In this document: positions 20,478 to 30,731 of the stretch, one piece after another
Layout: the number at the start of each line of letters is the position of its first letter
How positions within the stretch are numbered: position 1 is the stretch's first letter
From: Vavraia culicis subsp. floridensis
Lineage: Eukaryota > Microsporidia > Pleistophoridae
Reading direction: 5' to 3'
Length of the DNA stretch: 64,000 bases
Assembly: GCF_000192795.1 (NCBI RefSeq)
Contig: NW_007360605.1
Span: forward strand, 72,485 to 136,484
Program-made: the position numbers and the translations under genes
The notes under the pieces: generated by a model
Told to the model about the DNA's origin: nothing
Seen by the model: only the letters and a program-made list of their open reading frames with translations
The model's database searches: none

Positions 20478-23049
20478 TGTATTCCTATGGTCCTTTTTAT
20501 TTTTGTTTTTATAGTGCGATGATGTTTTGATCACAGGAGATGATGTATTAAGGGGCACCAACCGATCACATATTCGGCAGTATCTACGAATTAGATATCA
20601 CTGGCAGGTTTAATTTTGTGAACAAGAGTACATAACAGTTGTGCGTGTTGTTTAAAATGCAGTTTCTGTGTGATACTCGTGTATAAAGGAGTTCTCAAAG
20701 TCCAATAAAAACGTGTTAAACCGGCTCTATCCATTAAAGACGTCAGTAGCCCTGAAACGAATTAATATTGCTGATTTACATTGGTGTAATTAACTTGCTA
20801 TATTGTAAAATGGTTGGTTCATGAGCTTTTTTTGCATATGATAAAACGAAAATGTGAAAAATGATTTGATAGGTATAAACGAGCATGATCTTCGGTGCGA
20901 TTTGTACTTTATGTCAATCACTGTGTTTATGTGATCTATTCTCGTTACTCAACGATTTACTGCAATTCTGAGCACATGTTCTGATGTGCCAGTTAGACCG
21001 GTGATAGAGCAATTAATTCATCGATTTAGACCGTTTTGAGGTTTTTCGTACACAAACAAATATTTTACTAAATTTTATTGTGTGTTTGAGTGTCTTTGAT
21101 TGAACATACTCTCAAATTTACTTTGTAAAGAACTTTGCACAACTGTGGTAGATGCAACAAGACCCTTAATACCGATGTTGGCAGCTCCTATGGTGCAAAA
21201 TATTCCAATACACGAGCACGAAAGGCGTTTTTAGCTATTCGATAAATAAGAATCGCTCTTTCAGCACCATGAACAAATCGGAGAGCTGTCACCACAAAAT
21301 TCTATTTGGTAAGTAAAAATCCTACCCGTTAATTGAATGAATGTCGACCGATTTACCAAAATATCACCAGTTGGCATTACTCCGTATAAATTGAAGATTT
21401 TGGTATGAACAGTGCTAAATCGTGTGAGCTGTTCTTCTACACTCCATCCTCAGAATTAAATCATGCCTTAAATGGATATTCAATCGGATTCTCCTGCGTA
21501 TAGAAATGCGAAGGCACATTGCCATGAAGTATACAACATCAAGCACAACTTGCCTGGTTGCCATACATTTAAACAGTAGCTGGTGCCGTGCTCATTCCAA
21601 GTCTCTGTCACTGTCCTACAACACAAAGCATAACAAGCTATGAGGTGTACCTTTCCAATGTCTTCACAATAAAGCTGCGCTAGTTCATACACCATTGATT
21701 AATTTTATTAGGCATGGCAATTTTGCGACAGATAATGATCCACAGCGCTGTGAAACCACACCAATAGAAATAATATCCCTATTTTTTATCTTTGTTATAC
21801 AGATTTGTATCCTATTTAGTTAGCACTCAAAGTTAGGCTAGCTATCACATACTGTAGGTTGACCATATTTCACGGTAACACCATGATGTTGTTACCACGG
21901 ATTCTGTGCACAGAATTAGGTACTGATGCCATGTACGTGTGAAAAGCCTCATATGATTGCAAACCGGTTAGTATGAGGAATATCTCATCTAATAAATTGT
22001 GATGGAAGAGCTAAATAAACGTACTTTCGATAGGACTAAGACATGTTAAAAGTAGATGAAGGACTTAATCGATGTCATTCTCATTGCAAAAATGGCATAC
22101 TTTACTTAATGTTGAGATTGTGAACAATAGTACCAGCAATTTTACCGTATTATCGTCTATTAAACGGAATTTATTGTGGAACCTGTCAAACACATCAGAA
22201 CGAATTGCCAGGGCACGTGTTTGAAGAGTAAAATTTTTGTTTCAAAGGTTTAAAATCCAATTTACTTCAGAACAAACCTATCCTGTTGGTTCGATGAAAA
22301 CAATATTCGATACGTATCAGGAATCATCGGGCTGTGCTCCGCACTACGGTTTAATATGGAATTAAGACTGGTGTAATGTAACAGATATAGGAGTATTTTT
22401 TGCTAAAAGCATGTTTATTAGGCATCAGAGCAGCGCATGGTACTGATACGTGTGTAACACGATGTCTGTAATTTTTGTGGAAAGAAACTCATTTATGTTG
22501 GCATGAAGGGGTAACAATCCTAGCAATTATGCGCTAGGATTTGGGACATACAAAATTTAAGCGGATAGATTTATTGAGAACCTTAATTCACACTAATACA
22601 AACGAATATTTGCTGATGTTCAGCAGTTAGCTGGCATCTGATGGCTATAATGACCAATCAGAGTAATTATATCCATGTTTGAGGATGGGTATAAAGACGA
22701 AAACTATTTTTTGCTAAGAGTACAGGTAAAAATTAGTGGTTAAATTAGTACGCTGCGCAGAAACTGTCTATGAACGGTTGGTACCTACACACCTTTAATG
22801 TTGAGGTGTTCATAGCAGTGGTACAACAGACCAATCGAGTACGACAAAAATGAATAAAACGTAGAAAAATGAATGAATAACAGGAATAGCACGGTTTTAG
22901 CAGCTACTGAGGTACCATGCACGGTTACCGATTGAACTGCCACGCAGCACGGATATACACCATGTACCTGAGTTATTCAGTCGCAGGCCCATGCTTTTAT
23001 ATTCCGTAGTTTTTCTGCGTTTCTCAAAAATTTTACCCTTCACCTTCAT
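20478..23049. other. Large intergenic region, ~2.6 kb
   Basis: The longest empty stretch in the window. A minus-strand ATG frame at 21480-21695 (71 codons) and a short ATG frame ending in a GTAAGT near 21300 were considered but not accepted. No RNA gene was identified. Confidence 0.5.
20506..20514 (-). promoter_or_regulatory. TATA box of the LEA-like gene
   Basis: CTATAAAAA on the minus strand, about 30 bases before the ATG. Confidence 0.5.
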
Positions 23050-24378
23050 ATGCACGATGCACCTTCTACTCCACACGAACACACAATAATGAACCAGGCA
23101 ACCATAAACATTGGCACAATAGGCCACGTAGCGCACGGCAAGTCAACGATAGTACGAGCAATAAGTGGCATACACACCATCAGGTTTCGTTCAGAATTGG
23201 AACGAAATATCACCATCAAGCTGGGCTATGCAAACGCTAAAATCTACAAGTGCGATGTATGTCCGCGACCGGACTGCTACAGCGCCATGAACAGCTCATC
23301 GCCTTTCTCAATTTCGTGTCCGAACGACAGCTGCGAGGGCACGAGCACGTTGATCAAGCATGTTAGCTTTGTCGACTGCCCGGGACACGATGTCCTTATG
23401 GCTACGATGCTCAACGGAACCGCAATAATGGATGCTGCTCTGCTTCTTATTGCTGCGAATGAGCCTTGTCCCCAACCACAGACACAGGAACACCTCTTTG
23501 CAGTGGAAATCATGAATCTAGAAAAGTTCATAATCGTGCAAAATAAGATAGACTTGGTGTCAAGGGAACAGGCACTGGAACAGAAGGACCAGATAGTTGC
23601 GTTCATAAAAAATACAAAGGCTGAAAACTCGCCGATTGTTCCGGCATCGGGTCAGCTCAACATCAATGTATGTGCCATTCTCGATTTTATCGTTAATTAT
23701 TTCCCTGAACCGGAAAGGAGCAAGGAACACGATGTACGAATGGTGATCATACGATCCTTTGATGTTAACAAACCGGGGTGCGGCATAGAGGAGCTCAGGG
23801 GTGGCGTTATCGGTGGGTCGCTCATCAAGGGGGAACTGCACGTAGATGATGAAATAGAGATCAGACCGGGCATAATACACAGGAAGGGCAACAAGGTAGA
23901 GTGTAGGCCGTTCATAACACGGGTGACATCGCTTCAGGCAGAAAAGAACCTGCTCAGCACAGCACAACCCGGCGGTTTGATTGGAGTGGGCACGCTGCTT
24001 GATCCATTCTTCTGCAGGGCTGACAAGCTTGTTGGCCAGGTGATGGGTAGAAAAGGCGAACTGCCCGATATTTTTGTGGAAATTTTGGTTTTTTACTCGC
24101 TGTTCCAGAAGATTAGTGGCGTTGATAAACGGACCGACAAGCGGAATCTCATCACGCTGAATGAGCAGATACTTGTTAATATAGGAAGTACAACCACAGG
24201 ATCGACAATCATAAAGCTAGAAAATGACAAAGTGCGACTCAGCCTTGTTAAGCCGGCGTGCTGTGAGAAAGGAGAGAGAGTTTCTATCTCTAAGAAGATA
24301 CACGGGCACTGGAGGCTTATTGGCTACGGTGTTGTTTTGGAGGGGGTTACTGTCATGCCGGTGTATGGCAGCGATTAA
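23050..24378 (+). CDS. GCD11: Translation initiation factor eIF2 subunit gamma
   Basis: GTPase core of eIF2, which carries initiator Met-tRNA to the 40S subunit. Motifs in order: G1 GHVAHGKS (25-32); switch I with RNITIKLGY (52-60); the zinc-ribbon insert unique to eIF2-gamma (CDVCPRPDC ... CPNDSC, ~68-95); G3 DCPGH (109-113); G4 NKID (165-168); then domains II and III, with DVNKPG and GGVIGGSL. At 442 residues it is shorter than yeast Gcd11 (527), mainly by lacking the N-terminal extension. A second in-frame ATG at 23089 (MNQATINIG) would also give a functional protein, so the exact start is open. A CCC motif lies at 23036-23038. Confidence 0.97.
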   Translation: MHDAPSTPHEHTIMNQATINIGTIGHVAHGKSTIVRAISGIHTIRFRSELERNITIKLGYANAKIYKCDVCPRPDCYSAMNSSSPFSISCPNDSCEGTSTLIKHVSFVDCPGHDVLMATMLNGTAIMDAALLLIAANEPCPQPQTQEHLFAVEIMNLEKFIIVQNKIDLVSREQALEQKDQIVAFIKNTKAENSPIVPASGQLNINVCAILDFIVNYFPEPERSKEHDVRMVIIRSFDVNKPGCGIEELRGGVIGGSLIKGELHVDDEIEIRPGIIHRKGNKVECRPFITRVTSLQAEKNLLSTAQPGGLIGVGTLLDPFFCRADKLVGQVMGRKGELPDIFVEILVFYSLFQKISGVDKRTDKRNLITLNEQILVNIGSTTTGSTIIKLENDKVRLSLVKPACCEKGERVSISKKIHGHWRLIGYGVVLEGVTVMPVYGSD

Positions 24379-25066
24379 AATGTTTAAACAATCTGATTTT
24401 TGAGAACATTATTGCCGTAGTATGCACTCTGTCTTCACCTAAACATTCCATGGGATGAAAAGATAGGATAAACTGCACCCTATACGGGTTGAAACACTAT
24501 TAAACATGCGTTTCTGGGCAGTTACGATTTGCTATTCTGATTATTTCAACTATGTCATAGCATCCCCAATTTACTCTGATTTCAAAGGATTTGCATTCAA
24601 GAATTTATTGGCGCACGATTTCCTGTAACACGCTACCAATCAATTTAAGATGACTGTGTTCTTTGTATATTTGATTAAGAGAATTTAGTATTTTGGGATA
24701 GACGGCTGAAATGGTTGGAATGGTGGTGTAAAATTGCAATATCAGGTTGTTGATTGTGCCCAAAGTCTGGAATACCAAAAAGCTGTAAAGTTTTGTTAAT
24801 TTTGTGGGTACTTCAATTGTTTACGTTGGCAAATCGATACATCGCTATGCTGTGACTTGGACATGATTTTATAAATTAAGATGGATTTAACACTAGTGAA
24901 CAAACTCATCGCAAAATATCTGAGCAATAACATAAGCAATGAACACGTTGTAATTTCTATTTTCCACATCATTTTAGCGAGAGCTACGCAGTAGTCTTAA
25001 CTAAACATAGTGCTAAATACGATTATCATCATTTTATTATAATGTGCTATGTATTTAGGTTCGTGA
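24379..25066. other. Intergenic before the tRNA gene
   Basis: AT-rich, no ORF of note. Confidence 0.5.
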
Positions 25067-25139
25067 GCCCCGATAGCTCAGTCGGTAGAGCATCAGACTT
25101 TTAATCTGAGGGTCTAGGGTTCGAGTCCCTATCGGGGCG
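25067..25139 (+). tRNA. trnK-UUU: tRNA-Lys (anticodon UUU)
   Basis: The 73-base cloverleaf is complete. The acceptor stem GCCCCGA pairs with TCGGGGC (25132-25138), and G25139 is the discriminator. The D arm is GCTC...GAGC, the anticodon stem TCAGA/TCTGA with loop CTTTTAA, and the T arm TAGGG-TTCGAGT-CCCTA. No intron, and CCA is not encoded, as expected for a eukaryote. Internal A and B boxes (TAGCTCAGTCGG and GGTTCGAGTCC) are canonical for RNA polymerase III. It reads the AAA and AAG lysine codons used heavily by the charged proteins in this window. Confidence 0.98.
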
Positions 25140-25452
25140 GATCTTTTATTCCATCATCTTGATCAGCAGTACTCTGAGAATGATCCGAATGCTCGTGCAG
25201 CGGTTCAAGCGATGGGCAAGATGCAGAAATCGATTTCTTTTACAGTGTTCAAAACGATAGTTGTAAAATACAATTTAGGCTTTTGTTAATGCTAAGCATG
25301 CGAACAGTTATGGTTCATTCCGTTGTCCATCAGAGACTCATCGCTTTATTTTTGATTTCTTACGTGATTGGTTCTTTGCAAGCAAGTGCTAATTGTGTAT
25401 TCTCTCACAATGTTTCATCTTAGGATACAAAACCACTCCACACTCGTTTTAC

Positions 25453-25779
25453 ATGGCCAAATCTAAGTACTCGCTTCGGTCGCGAAGGTCCCATAGATCC
25501 CACAGTAAACTGCGATGGACACCCTTTAGATTGATGATATCGGCTATACTCTTAGCCGTCAGTGTGGGTTTCATCATCTATGTCCTGATTCCATTTATAG
25601 AAGGTTTTATCGAATTGCAAAATTTTGCGAACTTGTTATTTGTTATATTGCATGTTTTTTACATGTTTAACGTGGCCACTCTCAAGAAGAAAAGTCAGTG
25701 GGTGTTCTGGGTTGCAAGCTATCTTATCTTGGATGCTGCATCAATACTCTTCGTGTTTTACGATTCTATCTTTATTTAA
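25453..25779 (+). CDS. Small membrane protein with three predicted TM segments
   Basis: ATG at 25453 (MAKSKYSLRSRRS) gives 108 residues; the longer frame begins at TTG. A strongly basic Arg/Ser/His N-terminus (~25 residues, probably cytosolic) is followed by three hydrophobic stretches (~30-52, ~60-78 and ~86-106) with only short loops, ending in SIFI. No signal peptide cleavage site. Size and layout suit a small ER-membrane protein, but no family is recognised. An ATG out of frame at about 25411 precedes it. Confidence 0.6.
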   Translation: MAKSKYSLRSRRSHRSHSKLRWTPFRLMISAILLAVSVGFIIYVLIPFIEGFIELQNFANLLFVILHVFYMFNVATLKKKSQWVFWVASYLILDAASILFVFYDSIFI

Positions 25780-26133
25780 CACATGGTTGGAAGGGAGCAC
25801 AATAGAAGAGTTTCTAGCGTAGGAATATGTGACCACGTGCAGATATTAGTGGCTGTTGTATTTTTAATTATGTAAATCTTTGTTGAAAACATTTGTTTTA
25901 AATTTGTAGATGTAGTCATGACAGGTGTGTCAAAAGCATTTGTAATTCTGTTCGGTGCTTGGTAATTACTTTAAATTTTATTTTGGCTGTTCTGATGCAC
26001 AAATTTGTAAAAATGCTGCTTTACGTCACTAAATAAAATTAAAAGCCACAAAATTGATGATTTGTGTTGAAGATGCAAAAGTCATCTAAACGCGACACCC
26101 AACAACAGCAATGTTGATTTGCTTGCACATGAT
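25780..26133. other. Intergenic
   Basis: AT-rich spacer with no supported feature. Confidence 0.5.
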
Positions 26134-27639
26134 ATGCCGTATAAAATGGGCCATTCATGTTTTCACAATCTTGTGGCTGTGAAAAATGTTTTTGTAACAA
26201 ATTTCGTGGCAAAACGAAAACTTGTGATCAAAAGACAAAAAACTGAATTGGGCTATTGCACACCGGACATGTCACTAATAACACCGATTTTAGAAGAGTA
26301 CAAGCTGGCAGAGGAAAAAGTGGGATGGGTCCTATCTTTTCTGGATCACGTGACCACTATAAGTAGGCGAACAGCTGAGCTGTATTTTCGCTGCACCCAA
26401 ATACCAAGAAACACGCGTTGGCAGGATGTAAGTATAATCAACATTGTGGAAATGATGGACAAGTCAAGGAATTCGTTTGACGAACTCACGCGAATGTACG
26501 AAATTACCGTTGTGGTTGAGTGTAAGGCTATTTTAAAGAAGTTGCAGGACAAGATCAGCGAGCTGAACGGTCTGGAGGACAGATTTAACAAAGCATTGCA
26601 AAAATACTTAGATGACCTGATGGTTTGTAAACAGAACCATTTGGAGGCATGGTCTAGCGGGATTGTCGATACCTGGCTGACAGAGAAGGAATTGAGAAAG
26701 GCATTAAAAAAGTACCTGGATGAGAATGAGGCGTGGAATGAAAATTTAAAGAAGGAAGTAGCTGTGTATGACAAAGAGCTCATCAATATATCGGAGAAAT
26801 ATCATGAAATCATAACTACAAGCCTAAACATACAAAGAAATCACTATAAAAGTCTTTTGATGTGCGGCGAGGAGGTGCTTATTGATGAGCAGCGGTTTAA
26901 AAAAGATTGCTTCTTCGACTTTCCAGAGAATGAGGACTGTTCAATGAACAACAGAGAGGAGAAAAACGAAACGAAATTTGAGGATGCTTACGAAGCGATA
27001 GTGAACGACATGAGAAGCAGAAATCCCGAGATAACAAGAGATATCAACGTGAGAAAATACGGGATTTTTCGCGTTAGGAGGAATTATGACATAAAGCATG
27101 CGCTGGTAATAGTGACTGAGACTCAATTCGTACACGCATATGACCTTGACAGCATTGTACTTTACCTGGAACTTTCAGACGACCAAAAGGCTCTTCTCAA
27201 GAAACTAGGAGATTACAATCGCGGCATATCGTTTTTCTTTGGACGAAACGAATTTCTGAACACTACGGAAGAAAAGCAACTCGTTTTTTTTAGCGAACAC
27301 GTATTTAACCATTTCAATGTGAGCAGAGGGATACTGAAAGGATTCCCGATTACCATCAAGGACAAATTAATCAAATTGGACAAGGATAAAAGGGAGCTGA
27401 TCATAACAGGACGGAAATCTCCGATGCTCAAAAACCTTTTTGTATCGAACACCATAAAGATCAAGTCATTTGTGCTGAGAGACGCGTATGAACTGTTTTT
27501 TTCGTTTTGTAAAACTGCCGAGAAAAAGGGAGTGGAAGTGAAAGAGGAGGAAAATGATGAAACTATGCCTGATGGAAGCAAAATAATCAGCTACAAAGAA
27601 GATGAGAATCCCTGGATCGGTGAGGAGGAACAAACATAA
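26134..27639 (+). CDS. BAR/F-BAR-like helical domain plus PH-like domain protein
   Basis: 501 residues from ATG 26134. Other in-frame ATGs lie at 26143 and 26269, the last giving MSLITPILEEYK at the start of the structured part. Residues ~50-270 are long charged amphipathic helices with regular hydrophobic spacing, as in BAR or F-BAR dimers. After an acidic linker (~270-290), residues ~300-460 look like a beta-rich domain with the rhythm of a PH fold (YGIFRVRRNYDIKHALVIVTE ... ending in a helix DAYELFFSFCKTAEKK). This order resembles yeast Slm1/Slm2 (F-BAR + PH), which bind membrane PI(4,5)P2. The acidic C-tail ends GEEEQT. The domain call is inference by eye. No signal peptide or TM segment. 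Confidence 0.7.
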   Translation: MPYKMGHSCFHNLVAVKNVFVTNFVAKRKLVIKRQKTELGYCTPDMSLITPILEEYKLAEEKVGWVLSFLDHVTTISRRTAELYFRCTQIPRNTRWQDVSIINIVEMMDKSRNSFDELTRMYEITVVVECKAILKKLQDKISELNGLEDRFNKALQKYLDDLMVCKQNHLEAWSSGIVDTWLTEKELRKALKKYLDENEAWNENLKKEVAVYDKELINISEKYHEIITTSLNIQRNHYKSLLMCGEEVLIDEQRFKKDCFFDFPENEDCSMNNREEKNETKFEDAYEAIVNDMRSRNPEITRDINVRKYGIFRVRRNYDIKHALVIVTETQFVHAYDLDSIVLYLELSDDQKALLKKLGDYNRGISFFFGRNEFLNTTEEKQLVFFSEHVFNHFNVSRGILKGFPITIKDKLIKLDKDKRELIITGRKSPMLKNLFVSNTIKIKSFVLRDAYELFFSFCKTAEKKGVEVKEEENDETMPDGSKIISYKEDENPWIGEEEQT

Positions 27640-27845
27640 AACTATACCGTGCTAGACATCGAATGGCAAAATAAAACGAGTATTATTTGTGTAACTGTAT
27701 TTACAGATCTGATTTACTGAATTTTCGCACTATCAGCAGCATGAATGGGTGATAAAACAGTTTGCAAGTTGCTGAGCAAATAAATGTACAGTAAGGACAT
27801 GCCCTATATGCGGAGTTGTTTCTGAATACGTGATCATTTCTAAAG

Positions 27846-27873
27846 AGTATTGAACATCAGATTGTTCAATACT
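27846..27873. repeat. 11-bp perfect inverted repeat
   Basis: AGTATTGAACA and TGTTCAATACT flank a 6-base loop, ~200 bases past the BAR/PH-like gene. A second hairpin follows at 27920-27949. Confidence 0.6.
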
Positions 27874-27919
27874 TGCGCAATGAATCTTAAAAACACTTCG
27901 GAATTAACACAGCATTGCT

Positions 27920-27949
27920 AAAGTGAAAGTTTTAACAACTTTTCACTTT
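27920..27949. repeat. 12-bp inverted repeat with one bulge
   Basis: AAAGTGAAAGTT pairs with AACTTTTCACTTT (one extra T). Together with the previous hairpin it makes a stem-loop pair in an otherwise empty spacer. Confidence 0.5.
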
Positions 27950-28239
27950 CAATTCGTGAACAAAATTTTTAAGCAACTCAATCACGGATGAGTGTTATTG
28001 ATTATGTCAATACCAAGGTAATTTACTTAATGTCAACACACCTTAATTTCTATAAATTAATTCAGAAAGTTCTGCTCTATAATGTAGGTTGGTATTCCAA
28101 ACGGTACGCTTTAATACAAGTTAGATTAAACTTGCCATTTTAGTTCGATCTAAATACAAATCAAATTAAGTTATAAAGTATTTTGACAGATGACTTATAT
28201 TACCATTTACGTATTTATGTGCCTGTTAGCTGAGCAAAA

Positions 28240-29128
28240 ATGGCATTAAAGGGTACACAAGTCCATATTTGGAAATTCTATGGAATTCACATGTTCAAAA
28301 GTTTAATGATAGGCATATGGTGGTATATCAATTTGCATGACGACATCAAAGACCACGAAATCGCTATAAAGAGTAGTTTCCTCATGACAACGATGAACAT
28401 ATATGGTATGTGTTTCATCGTGCATGCGCTGCTTCACAGGAATGTATTCCAGATGTATTTGTACACATATATCTTAGGAATTGAATGTCTCCTACCTGTG
28501 AGCAATATCGTCTTATTTCTGGCGAACAAGAAAATTTACGAAAGCATATTTAGCACAGCGATGGTGTTGTGCAATTTAGGCGAAATATTGTACAATGTGC
28601 ATGTCTTCAGAGCCGCTGAATGCGAATTCTTTTGGTACTGCTCTAAACGAACGGGACTAGACATACATATGAAAGGTAAGTCATTTGTTTAATTAATAGA
28701 GGCGTTTATAACGCGCAAAAAATTCAATGTGAGCCTGCATCTTTACATTCTGAACGTAATCATACTGGTGATATTCAACGGACAAGAGTTTACATATGTG
28801 TGCTTACTTAGGGCCAATCAAATATCTATGGCTATCATAGCTGGGAGTACGATATTCATACGGGCTTCTTCGGTTGTAGAAAGCTCAAATTTGAGAATAT
28901 TTTGTATTGGCCTCGTATTTTTCAATTTATTATACTGCAAATTGCACTTGGTCAGTTTATTCATCGTTCGTGTCGAGGATACATACAGTATATGGTAAGT
29001 GTTCATCTTTAATTGGTTTTAAAGTCGCGTTATTCTCGATATCTGTACTAATATCCTGCCACGTGATGTACTATGCAATGAGAGATCACAAAAACTTTCA
29101 CCTAGGTGTAGAAAAGATTATGGAATGA
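28240..29128 (+). CDS. Multispanning membrane protein, probably spliced (two tiny introns)
   Basis: Exon 1 (28240-28675, ATG in AAAATGG) encodes several TM helices and reads into a stop. The stop lies within a 24-base candidate intron (28676-28699) that starts GTAAGT and ends TTAATAG. Removing it joins, in frame, a further ~98 codons of hydrophobic sequence (SLHLYILNVIILVIF ... GLVFFNLLY). A second donor GTAAGT is at 28995 with acceptor TTTTAAAG ending at 29024. Using GTAAGT keeps a frame with a non-hydrophobic tail. Using a GTATAT donor at 28988 instead gives a TM segment (VALFSISVLISCHVMYY) and a stop at 29128, for 275 residues. The last junction is therefore uncertain. About six TM helices in total; family not recognised. 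Confidence 0.65.
28676..28699 (+). other. Candidate 24-nt spliceosomal intron
   Basis: Donor GTAAGT, AT-rich body, and an overlapping branch-site/acceptor TTTAATTAATAG. It contains the in-frame TAA that would otherwise end the protein. Size and motifs match the very short introns known in microsporidia. Confidence 0.65.
28995..29024 (+). other. Candidate second short intron (30 nt; 37 nt if the donor is at 28988)
   Basis: GTAAGT donor and TTAAAG acceptor. The GTAAGT donor leaves a less plausible reading frame downstream, so either the alternative GTATAT donor is used or a base is missing in the assembly. Confidence 0.4.
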
Positions 29129-29737
29129 GGGTGAGCAGGTATGAATTGATCGAATTTCGGCTTGGTTGAATAAATGGGTTCTGTAACATGTAAAATCGAT
29201 ACATGCATTCAATTATGTATCCTGTTATAGCATTTAAATACCTGGAATAGGTAACGCGGTATCTAAACATAACCACACTGGTGTAACATATGGGCGGATC
29301 AGCCCAAAACAAGAAGTTGAATAAATGACTCCGACTGGTGTTGTTCAAGAAGAACAATCCACTTTATATTGGTATTATGAAGTAAAGATCTCAGTAATAA
29401 GACAATAGTAGGAAAAGATATTGCTAGGCATTATTTTTTCTCACCAAAAGCATGTTTATTTATCTTTTCATCCATCAATAACATCCAAATAATACTTGTA
29501 ATCATTTTAAATACGGCCATTCAACATAGAAAAAGCTTTTTTCCAATGCAAACATCCCTGGCATGGTTTCTGTATCATTATAGCCAGGCTACTCTAACCC
29601 TGCATACCAAGTATAAATAAATAAAATGACCTTCCTCACTGGTAAAGAAGATCAAACACACAAATCATTATACGAACAAAACACGCATTGTGCCATCACA
29701 TCAATTTCATAAAAAACACCGAACTTAAGGGCTTGCC
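29129..29737. other. Intergenic
   Basis: AT-rich spacer ahead of the kinase gene; no supported feature. Confidence 0.5.
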
Positions 29738-30673
29738 ATGGAAACCTCTGAGGATGAAATTGAGACGGAACCACGTCTTCCATACGCCTACAAACTGATA
29801 CGCAAAATCGGTGAAGGAACGTACGGTGCTGTGTATCTGTCAGAGTTCAACTCTCAAAAATATGCACTCAAGAAAATTCTTAATACGAACGCAGAGGATG
29901 GTCTGCCCGTGATGCTCGTCAGAGAAATAAAAATCCTGAAAATGGTTGAACATCCTAATATAATAAAGTTAGTGGATATAGCAGTTGTAGATAATGACCA
30001 CGGAGTACTACCCGGAAAAGCGGTGTTCCTGGTTTTTGATTACGTTGAAAACGACCTCTTACGGCTCACAATGTCTAAAAAATATGAGGAACATGAAATC
30101 AGAAAAGTTATCGGGCAAATACTCACAGGTGTAAGGTTTTTGCACAGCCGAAACATCATGCACAGGGATATTAAGACAAGTAACATTCTCATAGATTGTG
30201 ATTTAAACGTTAAAATAGCAGACTTTGGGCTGAGCAAGCACATGAATGATAGCGATGCCGTTTACTTCAGCGATGAGAATAATGCTGATGACAACCCCGT
30301 GGAGAACAACCTGACAGCAAACGTTGTTACCCTATGGTACAGAGCACCAGAGATACTACTAGGCGAGAGCTATTCCTATAAGATTGATATTTGGTCAATA
30401 GGCTGCATACTAATGGAAATGGTATTGAATGCAAACGTGATGAAAGGAAGGAATGTGGATGATCAGCTGAAAAGGATAAAGCGTGTATTGGCACGTCTTG
30501 GAGGGTATTTTGCCGGTCGGAGTCGGAAACTGTACGAACTGGGAGGCGGTTTGTTGGGATATTTTGAGGAAGAAAGGTTCAGCGCGGAGGAAGCATTGAA
30601 ATGTGAGTTTTTTAATGAACAAGAGGCAAAGGGAAGGAAAAGGTTTACAGATAGGGAACAAACCAAGAAGTGA
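29738..30673 (+). CDS. Cyclin-dependent protein kinase, transcription-type (CDK9/10/11, Bur1-like)
   Basis: 311 residues from ATG in GCCATGG. Kinase motifs are intact: Gly loop GEGTYGAV (25-32), Lys45, the alpha-C signature PVMLVRE (57-63, replacing PSTAIRE), HRDIKTSN (142-149, catalytic Asp144), DFG (162-164) and the APE region VVTLWYRAPE. The segment AEDGLPVMLVREI resembles CDK9/10/11 (xxEGFPITxxRE) more than Cdc2, so a role in RNA polymerase II phosphorylation is likely. After subdomain IX the C-lobe is abnormally short: the usual CDK stretch is condensed to NVDDQLKRIKRVLARLGG, followed by a Lys-rich tail. A cyclin partner is not in this window. Confident as a CDK; the subtype is inferred. 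Confidence 0.92.
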   Translation: METSEDEIETEPRLPYAYKLIRKIGEGTYGAVYLSEFNSQKYALKKILNTNAEDGLPVMLVREIKILKMVEHPNIIKLVDIAVVDNDHGVLPGKAVFLVFDYVENDLLRLTMSKKYEEHEIRKVIGQILTGVRFLHSRNIMHRDIKTSNILIDCDLNVKIADFGLSKHMNDSDAVYFSDENNADDNPVENNLTANVVTLWYRAPEILLGESYSYKIDIWSIGCILMEMVLNANVMKGRNVDDQLKRIKRVLARLGGYFAGRSRKLYELGGGLLGYFEEERFSAEEALKCEFFNEQEAKGRKRFTDREQTKK

Positions 30674-30731
30674 TTGATCATTGCATGGGTACCGATGCAG
30701 AGACACCAAAGATAGTTATTTGACAACATAA

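Larger units (their letters stand above)
27640..28239. other. Intergenic with two hairpins
   Basis: 600 bases. Apart from the two hairpins annotated here, no feature is seen. Confidence 0.5.

Noticed and set aside
19590..20522. Large plus-strand frames (310 and 289 codons) over the LEA-like gene
   Set aside because: They are antisense shadows of a low-complexity repetitive gene; the products are improbable Cys/Phe/Leu-rich strings.
21270..21340. Short ATG frame ending in GTAAGT that could be a 5' exon
   Set aside because: No acceptor or downstream ORF that would continue a protein.
21480..21695. 71-codon minus-strand ATG frame in the 2.6-kb spacer
   Set aside because: Cys/Trp-rich random-looking product without supporting signals.
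30040..30709. Minus-strand frames over the kinase gene
   Set aside because: Antisense shadows of a well-supported CDK.
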